The position numbers were made by a program, and so were the translations under genes. Below the pieces are notes generated by a model, which worked only from the letters and a program-made list of their open reading frames with translations, had not been told where the DNA came from and searched no databases. From CAVVUC01 sp963751395 (GTDB lineage: Bacteria; Verrucomicrobiota; Verrucomicrobiia; Chthoniobacterales; Chthoniobacteraceae), in assembly GCA_963751395.1 (NCBI GenBank), contig CAVVUC010000003.1, positions 496,001 to 560,000 on the forward strand: DNA of 64,000 nucleotides, given 5' to 3'. Shown here piece after piece: positions 1-6,886 of the stretch. Position 1 is the first letter of the stretch; the number at the start of each line of letters is the position of its first letter.

Positions 1-695
1 CGGATTTGTTGGTAAATGGGCTGCAACCACTCCGCGGCCAGGCCGACCCATTCGGCCATCGTTTGCCGCGGCAGCCAGACTTGATGGCGCGACCAGTAGA
101 TCGACTCCTGCCGGTAGAGTGGAAGATGGTCGCAATACTTGCTCACGACGATTTGCGCGAGTAATCCGGGAGCTGCGATGCTGCGTTCCAGGAGCGAGTC
201 CGGCAACGGTGCCATGACTGGCACGGCGTCCAACAAACCACGCTGCACATACTTCGGGCGCACCGTGCGACGGCAAAGGAAGCGCGCCGGTTCGTAGTCG
301 AGCCGCTCGCTGACTTCTTCACCGATGCGCCGCCAGTCCTGCGGAGCCAGCTTGACCGGCTCAGGGACGATGACTTCTTCAATCACCGGCAGATGCTCCG
401 GCAGCCGTGGACCGCGTTCACGCGGAGGCGATTGGCCCGTCGAGCGCCGTGGAGCCTCCTCGGCCACAGGCTCGGGAGATTTTCCCGGCTCGTCCATGCC
501 TTGCAAGAGCAGCAGAAGTTGCGCGGGATCGAGCTTCTCACTCTGCGAGCCAAAGACCCTGCGCACAAGCAGGTCGATCTTTTGTTCCAGCAATGCAATC
601 CTTGCATTGGCGAGCGCAAGCTGCTCATTACTCCGCCGGAGTTGCTCGTCTCTTTCTTGAAGCTCTTTGGTTAACTCTTCTTCGCGCGGGCTCAT
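1..695 (-). CDS. tnpC: IS66 transposase TnpC, N-terminal part (cut by window edge)
   Basis: This is the DDE transposase of the IS66 element; 231 codons are visible. The start is ATG at 695 (MSPREEEL). Residues 1-50 form a leucine-rich coiled coil. RRVFGSQSEKL (~45-55) is the segment typical of the IS66 N-terminal domain. The Cys-rich zinc-finger-like stretch (YEPARFLCRRTVRPKY) and the start of the catalytic domain (PLPDSLLERSIAAPGLLAQI, YWSRHQVWLPRQTMAEW) follow. The DDE residues lie outside the window. It sits 113 bp downstream of tnpB in the same element. Confidence 0.93.
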   Translation of the reverse strand, partial: MSPREEELTKELQERDEQLRRSNEQLALANARIALLEQKIDLLVRRVFGSQSEKLDPAQLLLLLQGMDEPGKSPEPVAEEAPRRSTGQSPPRERGPRLPEHLPVIEEVIVPEPVKLAPQDWRRIGEEVSERLDYEPARFLCRRTVRPKYVQRGLLDAVPVMAPLPDSLLERSIAAPGLLAQIVVSKYCDHLPLYRQESIYWSRHQVWLPRQTMAEWVGLAAEWLQPIYQQI

Positions 696-808
696 CAAGG
701 TTGGGCACAGGAATAGCAACTCTTTGTCACCTGGCCAAGAGTTATCTTATGTGTTTAGTTACTTACTTAACGATCTGTCACCTCAAGCATCCCGGGATGC
801 TTCAGAAC

Positions 809-1162
809 TTACTCCCGCTCATACCAAGGCCTTAGCTTCGCCCCGCGCAAATCAATGCCATCGGTCAGCATCGCCAGCGCCCCGGGCGCAAGCTTCAGCT
901 TCACCGTCCCGGGATCGGACACCCTCGGCCATGAGAAGGTTCCCTTCTCCAGCCGCTTGATTAGCAGCCATAGCCCAGTGCCATCAAAGTAAAGGATCTT
1001 CAGCCGACTGTGACGGCGGTTGGTAAAGACAAAGAGCGCCCCCTGGCGAAGGTCTTCGCCCAGACGCTCGCTCACCAGACCTTCCAGCCCGCTGAAGCTC
1101 TTGCGCAAGTCCACCGGCTCCAGCGCCACAAACACCTTTAACCCTCCGGTAAAGCTCAGCAT
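809..1162 (-). CDS. tnpB: IS66 accessory protein TnpB (Orf2)
   Basis: 117-aa IS66 Orf2 protein, the usual family length. Hallmarks are VALEPVDLRKSFSGL near the N-terminus, FVFTNRRHSRLKILYFDGTG in the middle and GLWLLIKRLEKGTFSWP. IS66 elements of this type generally require it for transposition, but its biochemical role is unclear. ATG at 1162 was chosen because it gives the standard N-terminus (MLSFTGGLKVF) and overlaps the tnpA stop (ATGCTGA), implying translational coupling. The frame stays open upstream, but the longer N-terminus is not IS66-like. Confidence 0.92.
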   Translation of the reverse strand: MLSFTGGLKVFVALEPVDLRKSFSGLEGLVSERLGEDLRQGALFVFTNRRHSRLKILYFDGTGLWLLIKRLEKGTFSWPRVSDPGTVKLKLAPGALAMLTDGIDLRGAKLRPWYERE

Positions 1163-1596
1163 CGGGCGCGGGAACTTTGTGCAACCATGACCACCACTTC
1201 CGCCGCAAGGCGCATCTGCACCGGCGTCTGCACGCACATCCGGCTCCCGCCGGGCAGTTCGATCCACAGCCCGCCCACACCAGTTGCCCGCAGCACGGGC
1301 GGCGCTTCACCGGGATCGCCTCCTTCGACCACCGCTTCAAACAAACGCACCGCACCGGGCTGCGCCATCACCGTGCCATCTTGACGTCCGCCACGCGTCC
1401 TGCGACGACGCTGCACCCAGTTTTGAAAACTCGAATACTTCACCCCCGTCAACCGCGCAAACTGCGCCCCGCTCATGCCACTCTTCTCAAACTCATCCAG
1501 CAGTGCCTCGCGCCGCTTCGGCTTCAGCCACACGCGTCCCCGTTTGTCGCGTCTCAAAATCTCTGAAGTCTCCAATGCCGCTGTGGTAGATTGCAT
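1156..1596 (-). CDS. tnpA: IS66 accessory protein TnpA (Orf1)
   Basis: 146-aa helix-turn-helix protein of the IS66 tnpA type. A DNA-binding segment (EFEKSGMSGAQFARLTGVKY, FQNWVQRRRR) is followed by a C-terminal tail with WIELPGGSRMCV, typical of IS66 Orf1. It is the first gene of the element, and its TGA stop overlaps the tnpB start by a few bases. The start is taken as ATG 1596 (MQSTTAALE); an in-frame ATG at 1614 would add six residues. Confidence 0.88.
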   Translation of the reverse strand: MQSTTAALETSEILRRDKRGRVWLKPKRREALLDEFEKSGMSGAQFARLTGVKYSSFQNWVQRRRRTRGGRQDGTVMAQPGAVRLFEAVVEGGDPGEAPPVLRATGVGGLWIELPGGSRMCVQTPVQMRLAAEVVVMVAQSSRARC

Positions 1597-1623
1597 AACC
1601 CACAGCCTCCGCAATCTCCCACC

Positions 1624-1869
1624 TCATCGTCCAGTGGAGCCACGGCGGACGCTTACGATGGAACGCCAGCCTGAAACGTCTTGTCCACGCCGGTGTCCAC
1701 GCTCGCGACCCGTGGCGAGATCGGCCTTGCCGCGTTCGATGGAAGCGGCGAATTCGGGTGACAACTCGCGCTGATCCTCCAGCCATTGTTCCAGCCACTC
1801 ACCAACCTCCTCGGCTTGCTGCAATGAGAGCCGGGAAATGGCAGCTTCGATTTCGGTGATCGTGCTCAT
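1624..1869 (-). pseudogene. Antitoxin-like gene, 3' end replaced by IS66
   Basis: From ATG 1869 the frame encodes MSTITEIEAAISRLSL followed by helical, acidic sequence ending in a basic tail. This matches short antitoxins of the addiction-module type and resembles the start of the intact antitoxin at 2470-2715 (MSTLAEIEQAVATL). Host sequence ends at 1657; the last ~10 codons and the stop at 1624 come from the IS66 tip. No toxin gene follows, because the IS occupies that position. The duplicated upstream DNA (see repeats) indicates that this was the second of two tandem TA modules. The frame is open, so a slightly altered product is still possible. Confidence 0.7.
1637..1656 (-). repeat. IS66 terminal inverted repeat (right end)
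   Basis: On the minus strand the sequence inward from 1656 starts GTAAGCGTCCGCC, the characteristic IS66 tip. The flanking host bases 1657-1664 would be one copy of the expected 8-bp target duplication; its partner lies beyond the window. Confidence 0.75.
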
Positions 1870-1965
1870 GGGGCGGAAGAATAACATCGCGCGGTTTCGC
1901 TCGCAAGGCGGGGCAGCCGCTGCAGGGCGGCGGGTGCGTTTGCGCGGAGCTTGGGGATGAAGAGA
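1867..1965. repeat. Copy 1 of duplicated antitoxin upstream region
   Basis: This stretch closely matches 2713-2815. Both contain, on the plus strand, the antitoxin start (CAT), AGAATAACA, CGCGCGGTTTCGCT, then GGCGGGTGCGTTTGCGCGGAG and GAAAAGA. It covers the start codon and presumed promoter region of the truncated antitoxin, showing that the two TA modules arose by local duplication or share a mobile promoter cassette. Confidence 0.75.
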
Positions 1966-2056
1966 AAAGACGAGAGGGGCGTTAAAACGCAGTTTCAAGT
2001 CAGGACGACGTTCTAAAGGCGCTTTGGGATCGAGGGGCAAAAATCCCGCAACTTCG

Positions 2057-2470
2057 TCACGAGGGAGAAATCAGTGGAATCACCTGTCGCCCATTGCGCC
2101 GATAAATACGAAAGTCCGAATCCGCACTCCACACGCGCGGCGAGTTGTGAATTTCCGCCATGCGCACCAGGCAGGCATCGGCGAAATCCATCGGCACATC
2201 CTCGTACTTGTGGAGCAAACGCCACACTGCGGACGCTTCCGTTTCAAAGTCAAACGCCACGCGGATAATCCCGTCGCGGTGCAACCGGGCCAGTGCCTCG
2301 CGTGAAGGCGGGGCTTCGCCGAGGAGATGCCATGCCTCCGCCAGCACCGCCTCACAGACCAGCAACGGCGGACGCAGCGATTTGAAAACCTCCACCGCCC
2401 AACCGGGCAGCGAATCCGAGCGGTCGAGAAGTGCCACCAGAGCGCCGGTGTCGGCCAGCACCGCTGCCAT
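2057..2470 (-). CDS. PIN-domain ribonuclease toxin (VapC-like)
   Basis: 137-aa PIN-domain protein. The first acidic residue sits in LADTGALVALLD (D7). A second conserved Glu is in VCEAVLAEAWHLL (~39-51), and MDFADACLVRMAE (~95-107) supplies the third acidic pair. These positions match the metal-binding carboxylates of PIN RNases. VapC toxins cleave tRNA or other RNA to arrest growth and are neutralised by the upstream antitoxin. Its ATG (2470) overlaps the antitoxin stop (TAATG), the usual TA arrangement. The substrate cannot be told from sequence. Confidence 0.85.
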   Translation of the reverse strand: MAAVLADTGALVALLDRSDSLPGWAVEVFKSLRPPLLVCEAVLAEAWHLLGEAPPSREALARLHRDGIIRVAFDFETEASAVWRLLHKYEDVPMDFADACLVRMAEIHNSPRVWSADSDFRIYRRNGRQVIPLISPS

Positions 2471-2715
2471 TACTTTGCCCCTTTGCTGCGCGGGGATGAG
2501 GAACGGCCAAAACCGGCCAGATGCGCCTTGTTCGTGGAAAGGTCGCGCCTGCCGCTCGCTCCGAGTTGGCCGGGCTGCTCAAACAATTCACGCGCGAGAT
2601 CGTAGCAACTTGCCCCCTCTCCGCCGAACCGCCTGGCGAGACGTTGCAAAAGGGCTTTCTGCTGCGCTCCCGGCAGCGTAGCCACAGCTTGTTCGATTTC
2701 AGCGAGCGTGCTCAT
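2470..2715 (-). CDS. Antitoxin of the PIN-toxin pair
   Basis: 81-aa protein starting MSTLAEIEQAVATLPGAQQ, helical and charged, directly upstream of and overlapping the PIN toxin. Its N-terminus resembles small addiction-module antitoxins, including the truncated paralogue at 1624-1869, rather than AbrB or RHH VapB proteins. ATG 2715 was chosen because the paralogue aligns from the same Met; the frame stays open to 2892 without recognisable protein. By analogy it should bind the toxin and repress its own promoter. The function rests mainly on context. Confidence 0.75.
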   Translation of the reverse strand: MSTLAEIEQAVATLPGAQQKALLQRLARRFGGEGASCYDLARELFEQPGQLGASGRRDLSTNKAHLAGFGRSSSPRSKGAK

Positions 2716-2815
2716 GGGCGGGAGAATAACACCGCGCGGTTTCGCTGGCAAGGCGCGGTGGCTGGCGCACAGCGGCGGGTGCGTTTGCGCGGAGCTTTCG
2801 AATGAAAAGAAAAAC
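2713..2815. repeat. Copy 2 of duplicated antitoxin upstream region
   Basis: Near-identical to 1867-1965 over about 100 bp, including the sequence around the antitoxin start codon. It probably carries the promoter of the intact antitoxin/PIN toxin pair. Confidence 0.75.
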
Positions 2816-2821
2816 GATGCG

Positions 2822-2852
2822 GAGGTGTCAATAGCAAGCTCTGACCCCTTTC
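2822..2852 (-). repeat. REP-like repeat, copy A
   Basis: On the minus strand this reads AAAGGGGTCAGAGCTTGCTA followed by TTGACACC. The same core occurs inverted at 3667-3689, and a shorter copy (GGGGTCAGAGCT) lies near 3391-3405. GGGGTCAGAGCTTGCTATTG-type repeats are familiar as intergenic REP-like elements associated with Y1/RAYT transposases. No RAYT gene is present in this window. Confidence 0.65.
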
Positions 2853-2891
2853 CCCCTTGTGCAATTATGCAATTAGGTATCTTCCAAAGCA

Positions 2892-3293
2892 TTATTTTTG
2901 CGGAGCTGCCTTAAAGTCTGGGTTTGGGAAACTGTTAACCAGAGCCGCGAAAGATATGATCTTCGCATCTTTGTGTAATTCCTCCGGGTGATCGTTTAGG
3001 TACTTTTCAAGTATCAGTTTGTACTGCCGTAACGATATCCCTTTCGAGGGAAACTTGAACGGCGCGTTTGAGTCGTAGAATTGCCAGCCACCTGCCGCTT
3101 CCAAATATCCTTTCAAATATCCGAGCAATTCACGAACCGAGAGAAAATCATTCTCCGTCAATGTTGTGTCTTTCGCTTCCAATCGCTTTGCCAGTTGCAT
3201 TCCTATCCAGAGCGAGTTTCCGTCCGAGATAGACAGGTCTTCTGCTGGGGCAGAAATTGCGAAGAGAAACAAGAGTGCGACGAGTGGCTTCAT
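2892..3293 (-). CDS. Exported Rap1a/Tai-like protein
   Basis: 133-aa protein with a signal peptide (MKPLVALLFLFAISAPAE). ATG 3293 was chosen because it starts this signal sequence; the frame is open upstream to 3374. The mature part has the Rap1a/Tai pattern: LLGYLKGYLEA, then a segment leading to LRQYKLILEKYLNDHPEELH and AALVNSFPNPDF. Rap1a and Tai proteins are periplasmic immunity proteins of type VI secretion amidase effectors, but most homologues, including this one, have no effector nearby. The usual conserved cysteines are missing. It lies between two REP-like repeats. Confidence 0.62.
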   Translation of the reverse strand: MKPLVALLFLFAISAPAEDLSISDGNSLWIGMQLAKRLEAKDTTLTENDFLSVRELLGYLKGYLEAAGGWQFYDSNAPFKFPSKGISLRQYKLILEKYLNDHPEELHKDAKIISFAALVNSFPNPDFKAAPQK

Positions 3294-3414
3294 GGAACAT
3301 AGCGTAGCGTGCGGCGCAAGCCATAGCCACCGCATTTTTCGTTGCAGGTGTTTTCCCGTTCCCAAATTTAGCAAAGTGAAGGGGGTCAGTGAAGGGGGTC
3401 AGAGCTGAATGGCG

Positions 3415-3648
3415 CTAAGATAAGGCGGTTTTGGGATGCTTTCGCCGAGGTCGTTTTTGGACGCCCGGGACGGATTTTTGAAGAGTCTGTTCGCTGAGTT
3501 TGCGCATCTGGCAGAGGATGGTTTCCAGTTTGCGGTGGTTGGCGATCGCCTCTTTGTAGAGGTCGGCCTGAGCCGCGGAAAGAGCCAGGCTGATGGTCTT
3601 GGCTTTGACTTTGCGCGTCAGCCGCAAGGCTCTGGGCGGTTGAGGCAT
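3415..3648 (-). CDS. Small hypothetical protein (DUF6788-like fragment)
   Basis: 77-aa basic ORF from ATG 3648. The central helix LSAAQADLYKEAIANHRKLE and the tail ending VPGVQKRPRRKH resemble the N-terminal part of a family of small proteins, possibly DUF6788, common near mobile DNA in Verrucomicrobiota. Members that I recall are longer, so this may be a truncated copy. A REP-like repeat and the group II intron lie immediately upstream on its strand. No function is known. Confidence 0.4.
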   Translation of the reverse strand: MPQPPRALRLTRKVKAKTISLALSAAQADLYKEAIANHRKLETILCQMRKLSEQTLQKSVPGVQKRPRRKHPKTALS

Positions 3649-3666
3649 GAGGGTGCCCTGAGAGTA

Positions 3667-3689
3667 GAAAGGGTCAGAGCTTACTATTG
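3667..3689 (+). repeat. REP-like repeat, copy B, abutting the group II intron
   Basis: AAAGGGTCAGAGCTTACTATTG on the plus strand matches copy A (2822-2852) in inverted orientation. The match stops after CTATTG, exactly where the intron 5' end (GTGCGCCC) begins, indicating that the intron inserted into the repeat. Confidence 0.65.
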
Positions 3690-4011
3690 GTGCGCCCGTG
3701 AAGCGGGCGTCAACGCGGGTGGAAGTCCCGCCGGTGCAATTAGACGGTTCAGCACCGCAGACCGTGCCAACTGCGTCGCCGCGAGGCGGGGTGGGGAGCA
3801 GGCATGGAGTCGAACCGGCAGGTCGCAATGCACAGATGAACCACATAAATGAGCCTCGAAAAACACTCCCGGCAGCCGAGCCTCTCAAGAGTGGGCGAAG
3901 GCCGCAGAGTCGAGACCCAGACCAACCGTCGTGGGTTTTGACAATGGACCGGCGGGGTCTGCGTGGGCGACATGTCGCGAAGTGACGCGCGGGTAAACGG
4001 GGAGATCTGTC

Positions 4012-5496
4012 ATGGCGGGTAAGCAAGACTCAACTGGCGGCACAACCCCAACAAAGGGGAAGGCCGTGCAGGCCAGGACAGAAGTCGGAGGCGTTCGTAG
4101 TAGTGATAATCCCGTGCCGGACCTCTGGTTCGGGCAACCCGCGGGGGAGCGAAGGGACGCCACTTGTTCCGCAGGAGCGAAGCGCAGGGAAGGACGTGGT
4201 GACGGCCCGCGAGGGCTACCAGCACCCGAGAAAGTCCGGCAACTGCAAATCACCCTGTATCGGAAAGCGAAGTCCAAGCCGGAATACCGGTTCTGGAGTC
4301 TATATGGAGAAGTGCAACGCGCCAACGTGCTGGCAGCAGCTTGGCGGCGCGTGAAAGCGAATGCAGGAGCGGCGGGGGTGGATGGAGTGAGCATCGAGGA
4401 ACTCGCCGCCGATGCGCAGGTGGAAGCCGCGTGGCTGAACGCGCTGCAAGAGGAGCTTCACTGCAAAACGTACCGGCCCGCGCCGGTGCGCAGGGTGAAG
4501 ATTCCCAAAGCCAGTGGAGGGTTTCGTGGGTTGGGGATTCCCACGGTGAAAGACCGCGTGGTGCAGATGGCGGTGTATCTGGTGCTGATGCCGATCTTCG
4601 AGGCGGACTTCCATCCGCGCTCCTTCGGTTTTCGGCCCGGACGGGGCGCCCACCAGGCGGTGGAGGTAATCCGGGAGGCATTGCGCATGGGCAAGACCGA
4701 GGTGGTCGATGCCGATCTGGGGCAATACTTCGACACGATCCCGCATCGGAAGCTGATGCGGCAGGTGGCCCGGCGGGTGAGCGACGGGATGATCCTGAAA
4801 CTCATCAAAGCCTGGCTGCGCGCGCCGATCGTCGAGGAAGAGCAAGGCGGAGGCCGGAGGATGAAGGCCAACCCCTGTGGCACCCCGCAGGGCGGCGTCA
4901 TCTCTCCCTTGCTGGCCAACATCTACCTTCATCCGCTGGATGAGGGCGTGAATGAATGCCGGCAAAAGCCGCGGATGGTGCGGTATGCGGACGATCTGGT
5001 GATCCTCTGTCGGCCCGGAGAAGGAGAGGGGATGAAGGAGCGGCTGGCTCGGTGGCTGCAAAGCCGGGGGCTGGCCCTGAACGAAACCAAGACCCGAGTG
5101 CTCCAGAGCTGCGCGAGCGGCTTTGAGTTCCTGGGTTTCACCTTCCGCTGGCAGCAGTCGAAGAAGGGAACGCCGTATGTGCATACCGAGCCGAGCGCCG
5201 GCGCAGAGCAGGCGCTCCGGGACCGGGTGCGTGAACTCACCCGGCGTCCCACCACCTGGAGAGCGACTGGCGAGGTTGTGCGCGAGATCAACCAAGTGAC
5301 CCGTGGCTGGAGCAACTACTTTGCTTTGGCCCACCACCACCGGAGCTTCGGGCAGATGAATCACTTCATCGCCCACCGGCTGCGGCAATGGTTATGGCGC
5401 AAGCACGGGAATCCCTCGGGGAAATACCAGCGCTGGCCGGACCGCGAACTCTTCACCACGTATGGACTCTATCACCTGCCGGCGACGCTGGCGTAA
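4012..5496 (+). CDS. ltrA: Group II intron-encoded reverse transcriptase/maturase
   Basis: 494-aa multifunctional protein that splices the intron RNA and copies it during retrohoming. RT motifs run in order: RIPKASGGFRGLGIPTVKDR, FRPGRGAHQAV, VVDADLGQYFD, GTPQGGVISPLLANIYL, then catalytic YADD at residues 325-328 and FEFLGFTFRW. The maturase (X) domain includes INQVTRGWSNYFALA and a C-terminal helix around LRQWLWRKHGNPSGKYQRWP. No HNH endonuclease domain follows, so integration would use a DNA primer such as a replication fork. The N-terminal ~75 residues are low-complexity and may not all be translated; ATG 4012 is the longest option. Confidence 0.93.
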   Translation: MAGKQDSTGGTTPTKGKAVQARTEVGGVRSSDNPVPDLWFGQPAGERRDATCSAGAKRREGRGDGPRGLPAPEKVRQLQITLYRKAKSKPEYRFWSLYGEVQRANVLAAAWRRVKANAGAAGVDGVSIEELAADAQVEAAWLNALQEELHCKTYRPAPVRRVKIPKASGGFRGLGIPTVKDRVVQMAVYLVLMPIFEADFHPRSFGFRPGRGAHQAVEVIREALRMGKTEVVDADLGQYFDTIPHRKLMRQVARRVSDGMILKLIKAWLRAPIVEEEQGGGRRMKANPCGTPQGGVISPLLANIYLHPLDEGVNECRQKPRMVRYADDLVILCRPGEGEGMKERLARWLQSRGLALNETKTRVLQSCASGFEFLGFTFRWQQSKKGTPYVHTEPSAGAEQALRDRVRELTRRPTTWRATGEVVREINQVTRGWSNYFALAHHHRSFGQMNHFIAHRLRQWLWRKHGNPSGKYQRWPDRELFTTYGLYHLPATLA

Positions 5497-5523
5497 GACA
5501 TCGCAAACCGACAAAGGAACTCG

Positions 5524-5625
5524 GAAAGCCGGATGCGGGAAAACCGCCCGTCCGGTTTGATGAGGGGCGGGAAGCAGACGGTCACTGGCCCGCGGGCCTC
5601 TCAATCCGTCGCTTCCCGCCTACTC
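5524..5625 (+). ncRNA. Group II intron domains V and VI
   Basis: Domain V: the stem starting AAAGCCGGA carries the AGC catalytic triad (5527-5529), a GAAA tetraloop and the returning strand TCCGGTTT. Domain VI: GGCGGGAAGC (5566-5575) pairs perfectly with GCTTCCCGCC (5611-5620), extended by GAG/CTC with A5622 bulged as the likely branch point. Confidence 0.88.
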
Positions 5626-5661
5626 TACAAAAACCTACCACTGGAATGAAGGCTAGTCTTT

Positions 5662-6882
5662 GTGAAAAAGAAACCATTGGTCTTTCTCGGTTCAGGTGTC
5701 TCTTTGCCATCTTTTGAAAAGGCGAACGGCAAAGGCTACGGCTCGACCGAAAACCTGACGAATGCACTCTTTGAGAAATCGTGGTTTCTCACGACAGTGA
5801 ATGATTGGAGGGTCGATGCTCCACACGGCTCGCGATCTCCTTATCAGCCACCGTGTCAGGAATTCCTTTCACGTTTGCGGAAATGGACGGAGGACTACTA
5901 TTCAGATGAGAGGGGTTCGCTCATTAACTACGAAGACCTTTACTCCCTCACCCAGCAAATCAGCGACGAAGCGGGGTGGTCAGACAATGCAGCTATCAAG
6001 CCGTTTCGAGTAGAGATCAATAAATTGTGTGCTGATCTTTGCGACCCACACAAAACTATTTGCGATAAGCCTTTGGAGCGCCTTGCTCTGGAAACCCTTG
6101 GTTTCATTCAGAATGTTATAGCGTCAAAACTTTGCGTCGAGGTTCCAACCATTGGCTTTGACCTGCTCAAAGCATTGGCCGGGCTGTCCGGTGTTGAGCC
6201 ACTCACGATCTGCACGCTGAATCACGATCTTCTTGTAGAGCGTTATCTTGAGGCGGAGTTCATTCCCTACACTAACGGCTTCGGGCAAGAACAGGTAAAT
6301 GGCGTTCGCTACGTTGATCGGACTGAATTTGCCAGAAACGATTTTAGGGTGAAGTTGCTTAAACTTCATGGATCAATTAACTGGTGGCGACTCGTTGCCG
6401 ACGGGAAAAGTCCGGTTCGTGACAGGCTAGGTATTCCGGTTCGGCCATTGGAAGAATGTCGGAGTGTAGCCGGAGAGCGACTTTCAAAGAGGGATTCTGT
6501 TCCGTGGTTTCTAACTGGTTCAGACAACAAACTCATCGACTATCAGGCCGGCATTTTTCTTGCGCAGTTGAGAGAGTTCGATCGCGCTTTGGACGAGCAC
6601 GACCTCATCGTGATGTCCGGTTATGGATGGGGTGATAAGGGCATAAACATCCGGCTGATAAGCTGGGTCTTCGAAAAACAGGGGCGCCAAATCATCCTCT
6701 TGCACGAAAAGCCCGACAAACTACATCCCCAAAGAGCATTGCTGCATACGTTCAAGTGGATGGTTAACGAAAGGAAATTGATCCCGGTTCGCAAATGGAT
6801 GTGCGACGTGGATGCTAGAAAACTCTATCGCTGTTTTGAGAGAAAAATGCATTACGGAACAAGCGCGAGTTTGGACCTTTGA
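5662..6882 (+). CDS. SIR2-like domain protein
   Basis: 406-aa protein with a SIR2-like NAD-binding fold. The N-terminal glycine loop is FLGSGVSLPS (8-17). TLNHD (185-189) corresponds to the conserved N-x-D of the sirtuin pocket, LLKLHGSINW (232-241) holds the catalytic-type His (H236), and SGYGWGD (319-325) closes the site. In bacteria such SIR2-like domains are mostly NAD-depleting effectors of anti-phage systems; deacetylase activity is less likely. The start is GTG 5662, with GAAGG a few bases upstream. The gene follows the group II intron by 33 bp and precedes the LRR gene by 4 bp. It is visibly AT-richer than the core genes, suggesting transfer. Confidence 0.82.
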   Translation: MKKKPLVFLGSGVSLPSFEKANGKGYGSTENLTNALFEKSWFLTTVNDWRVDAPHGSRSPYQPPCQEFLSRLRKWTEDYYSDERGSLINYEDLYSLTQQISDEAGWSDNAAIKPFRVEINKLCADLCDPHKTICDKPLERLALETLGFIQNVIASKLCVEVPTIGFDLLKALAGLSGVEPLTICTLNHDLLVERYLEAEFIPYTNGFGQEQVNGVRYVDRTEFARNDFRVKLLKLHGSINWWRLVADGKSPVRDRLGIPVRPLEECRSVAGERLSKRDSVPWFLTGSDNKLIDYQAGIFLAQLREFDRALDEHDLIVMSGYGWGDKGINIRLISWVFEKQGRQIILLHEKPDKLHPQRALLHTFKWMVNERKLIPVRKWMCDVDARKLYRCFERKMHYGTSASLDL

Positions 6883-6886
6883 GAGA

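Larger units (their letters stand above)
1..1656 (-). mobile_element. IS66-family insertion sequence, right part (left end outside window)
   Basis: Three minus-strand genes in the order tnpA-tnpB-tnpC identify an IS66-family element. Read on the minus strand, the outer end at 1656 begins GTAAGCGTCCGCCGTGG, matching the GTAAGCG start typical of IS66 termini. tnpC runs off position 1, so the other inverted repeat and the second copy of the 8-bp target duplication are not visible. The element interrupts an antitoxin-like gene (1624-1869). The boundary is inferred from the terminal motif. Confidence 0.9.
3690..5628 (+). mobile_element. Group II intron with reverse-transcriptase ORF
   Basis: The 5' end at 3690 reads GTGCGCCC, the expected start of a bacterial group II intron. 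About 320 nt of structured RNA (domains I-III) precede the maturase ORF (4012-5496). A canonical domain V lies at 5524-5559. In domain VI, 5562-5581 pairs with 5606-5625 and leaves A5622 bulged on the 3' strand. Placing the 3' end at C5628 (ending CTCTAC) puts that adenosine seven nucleotides from the splice site, as expected for a branch point. All parts appear intact, so the intron may be active. The class was not determined. Confidence 0.88.

Noticed and set aside
4300..5388. A 362-codon minus-strand frame opposite the intron maturase
   Set aside because: Antisense to an unmistakable reverse transcriptase; no protein features.
5562..5625. Group II intron domain VI lacking a branch-point adenosine
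   Set aside because: At first the stem looked perfectly paired, but extending the pairing with GAG/CTC leaves A5622 bulged at the right distance from the 3' end.
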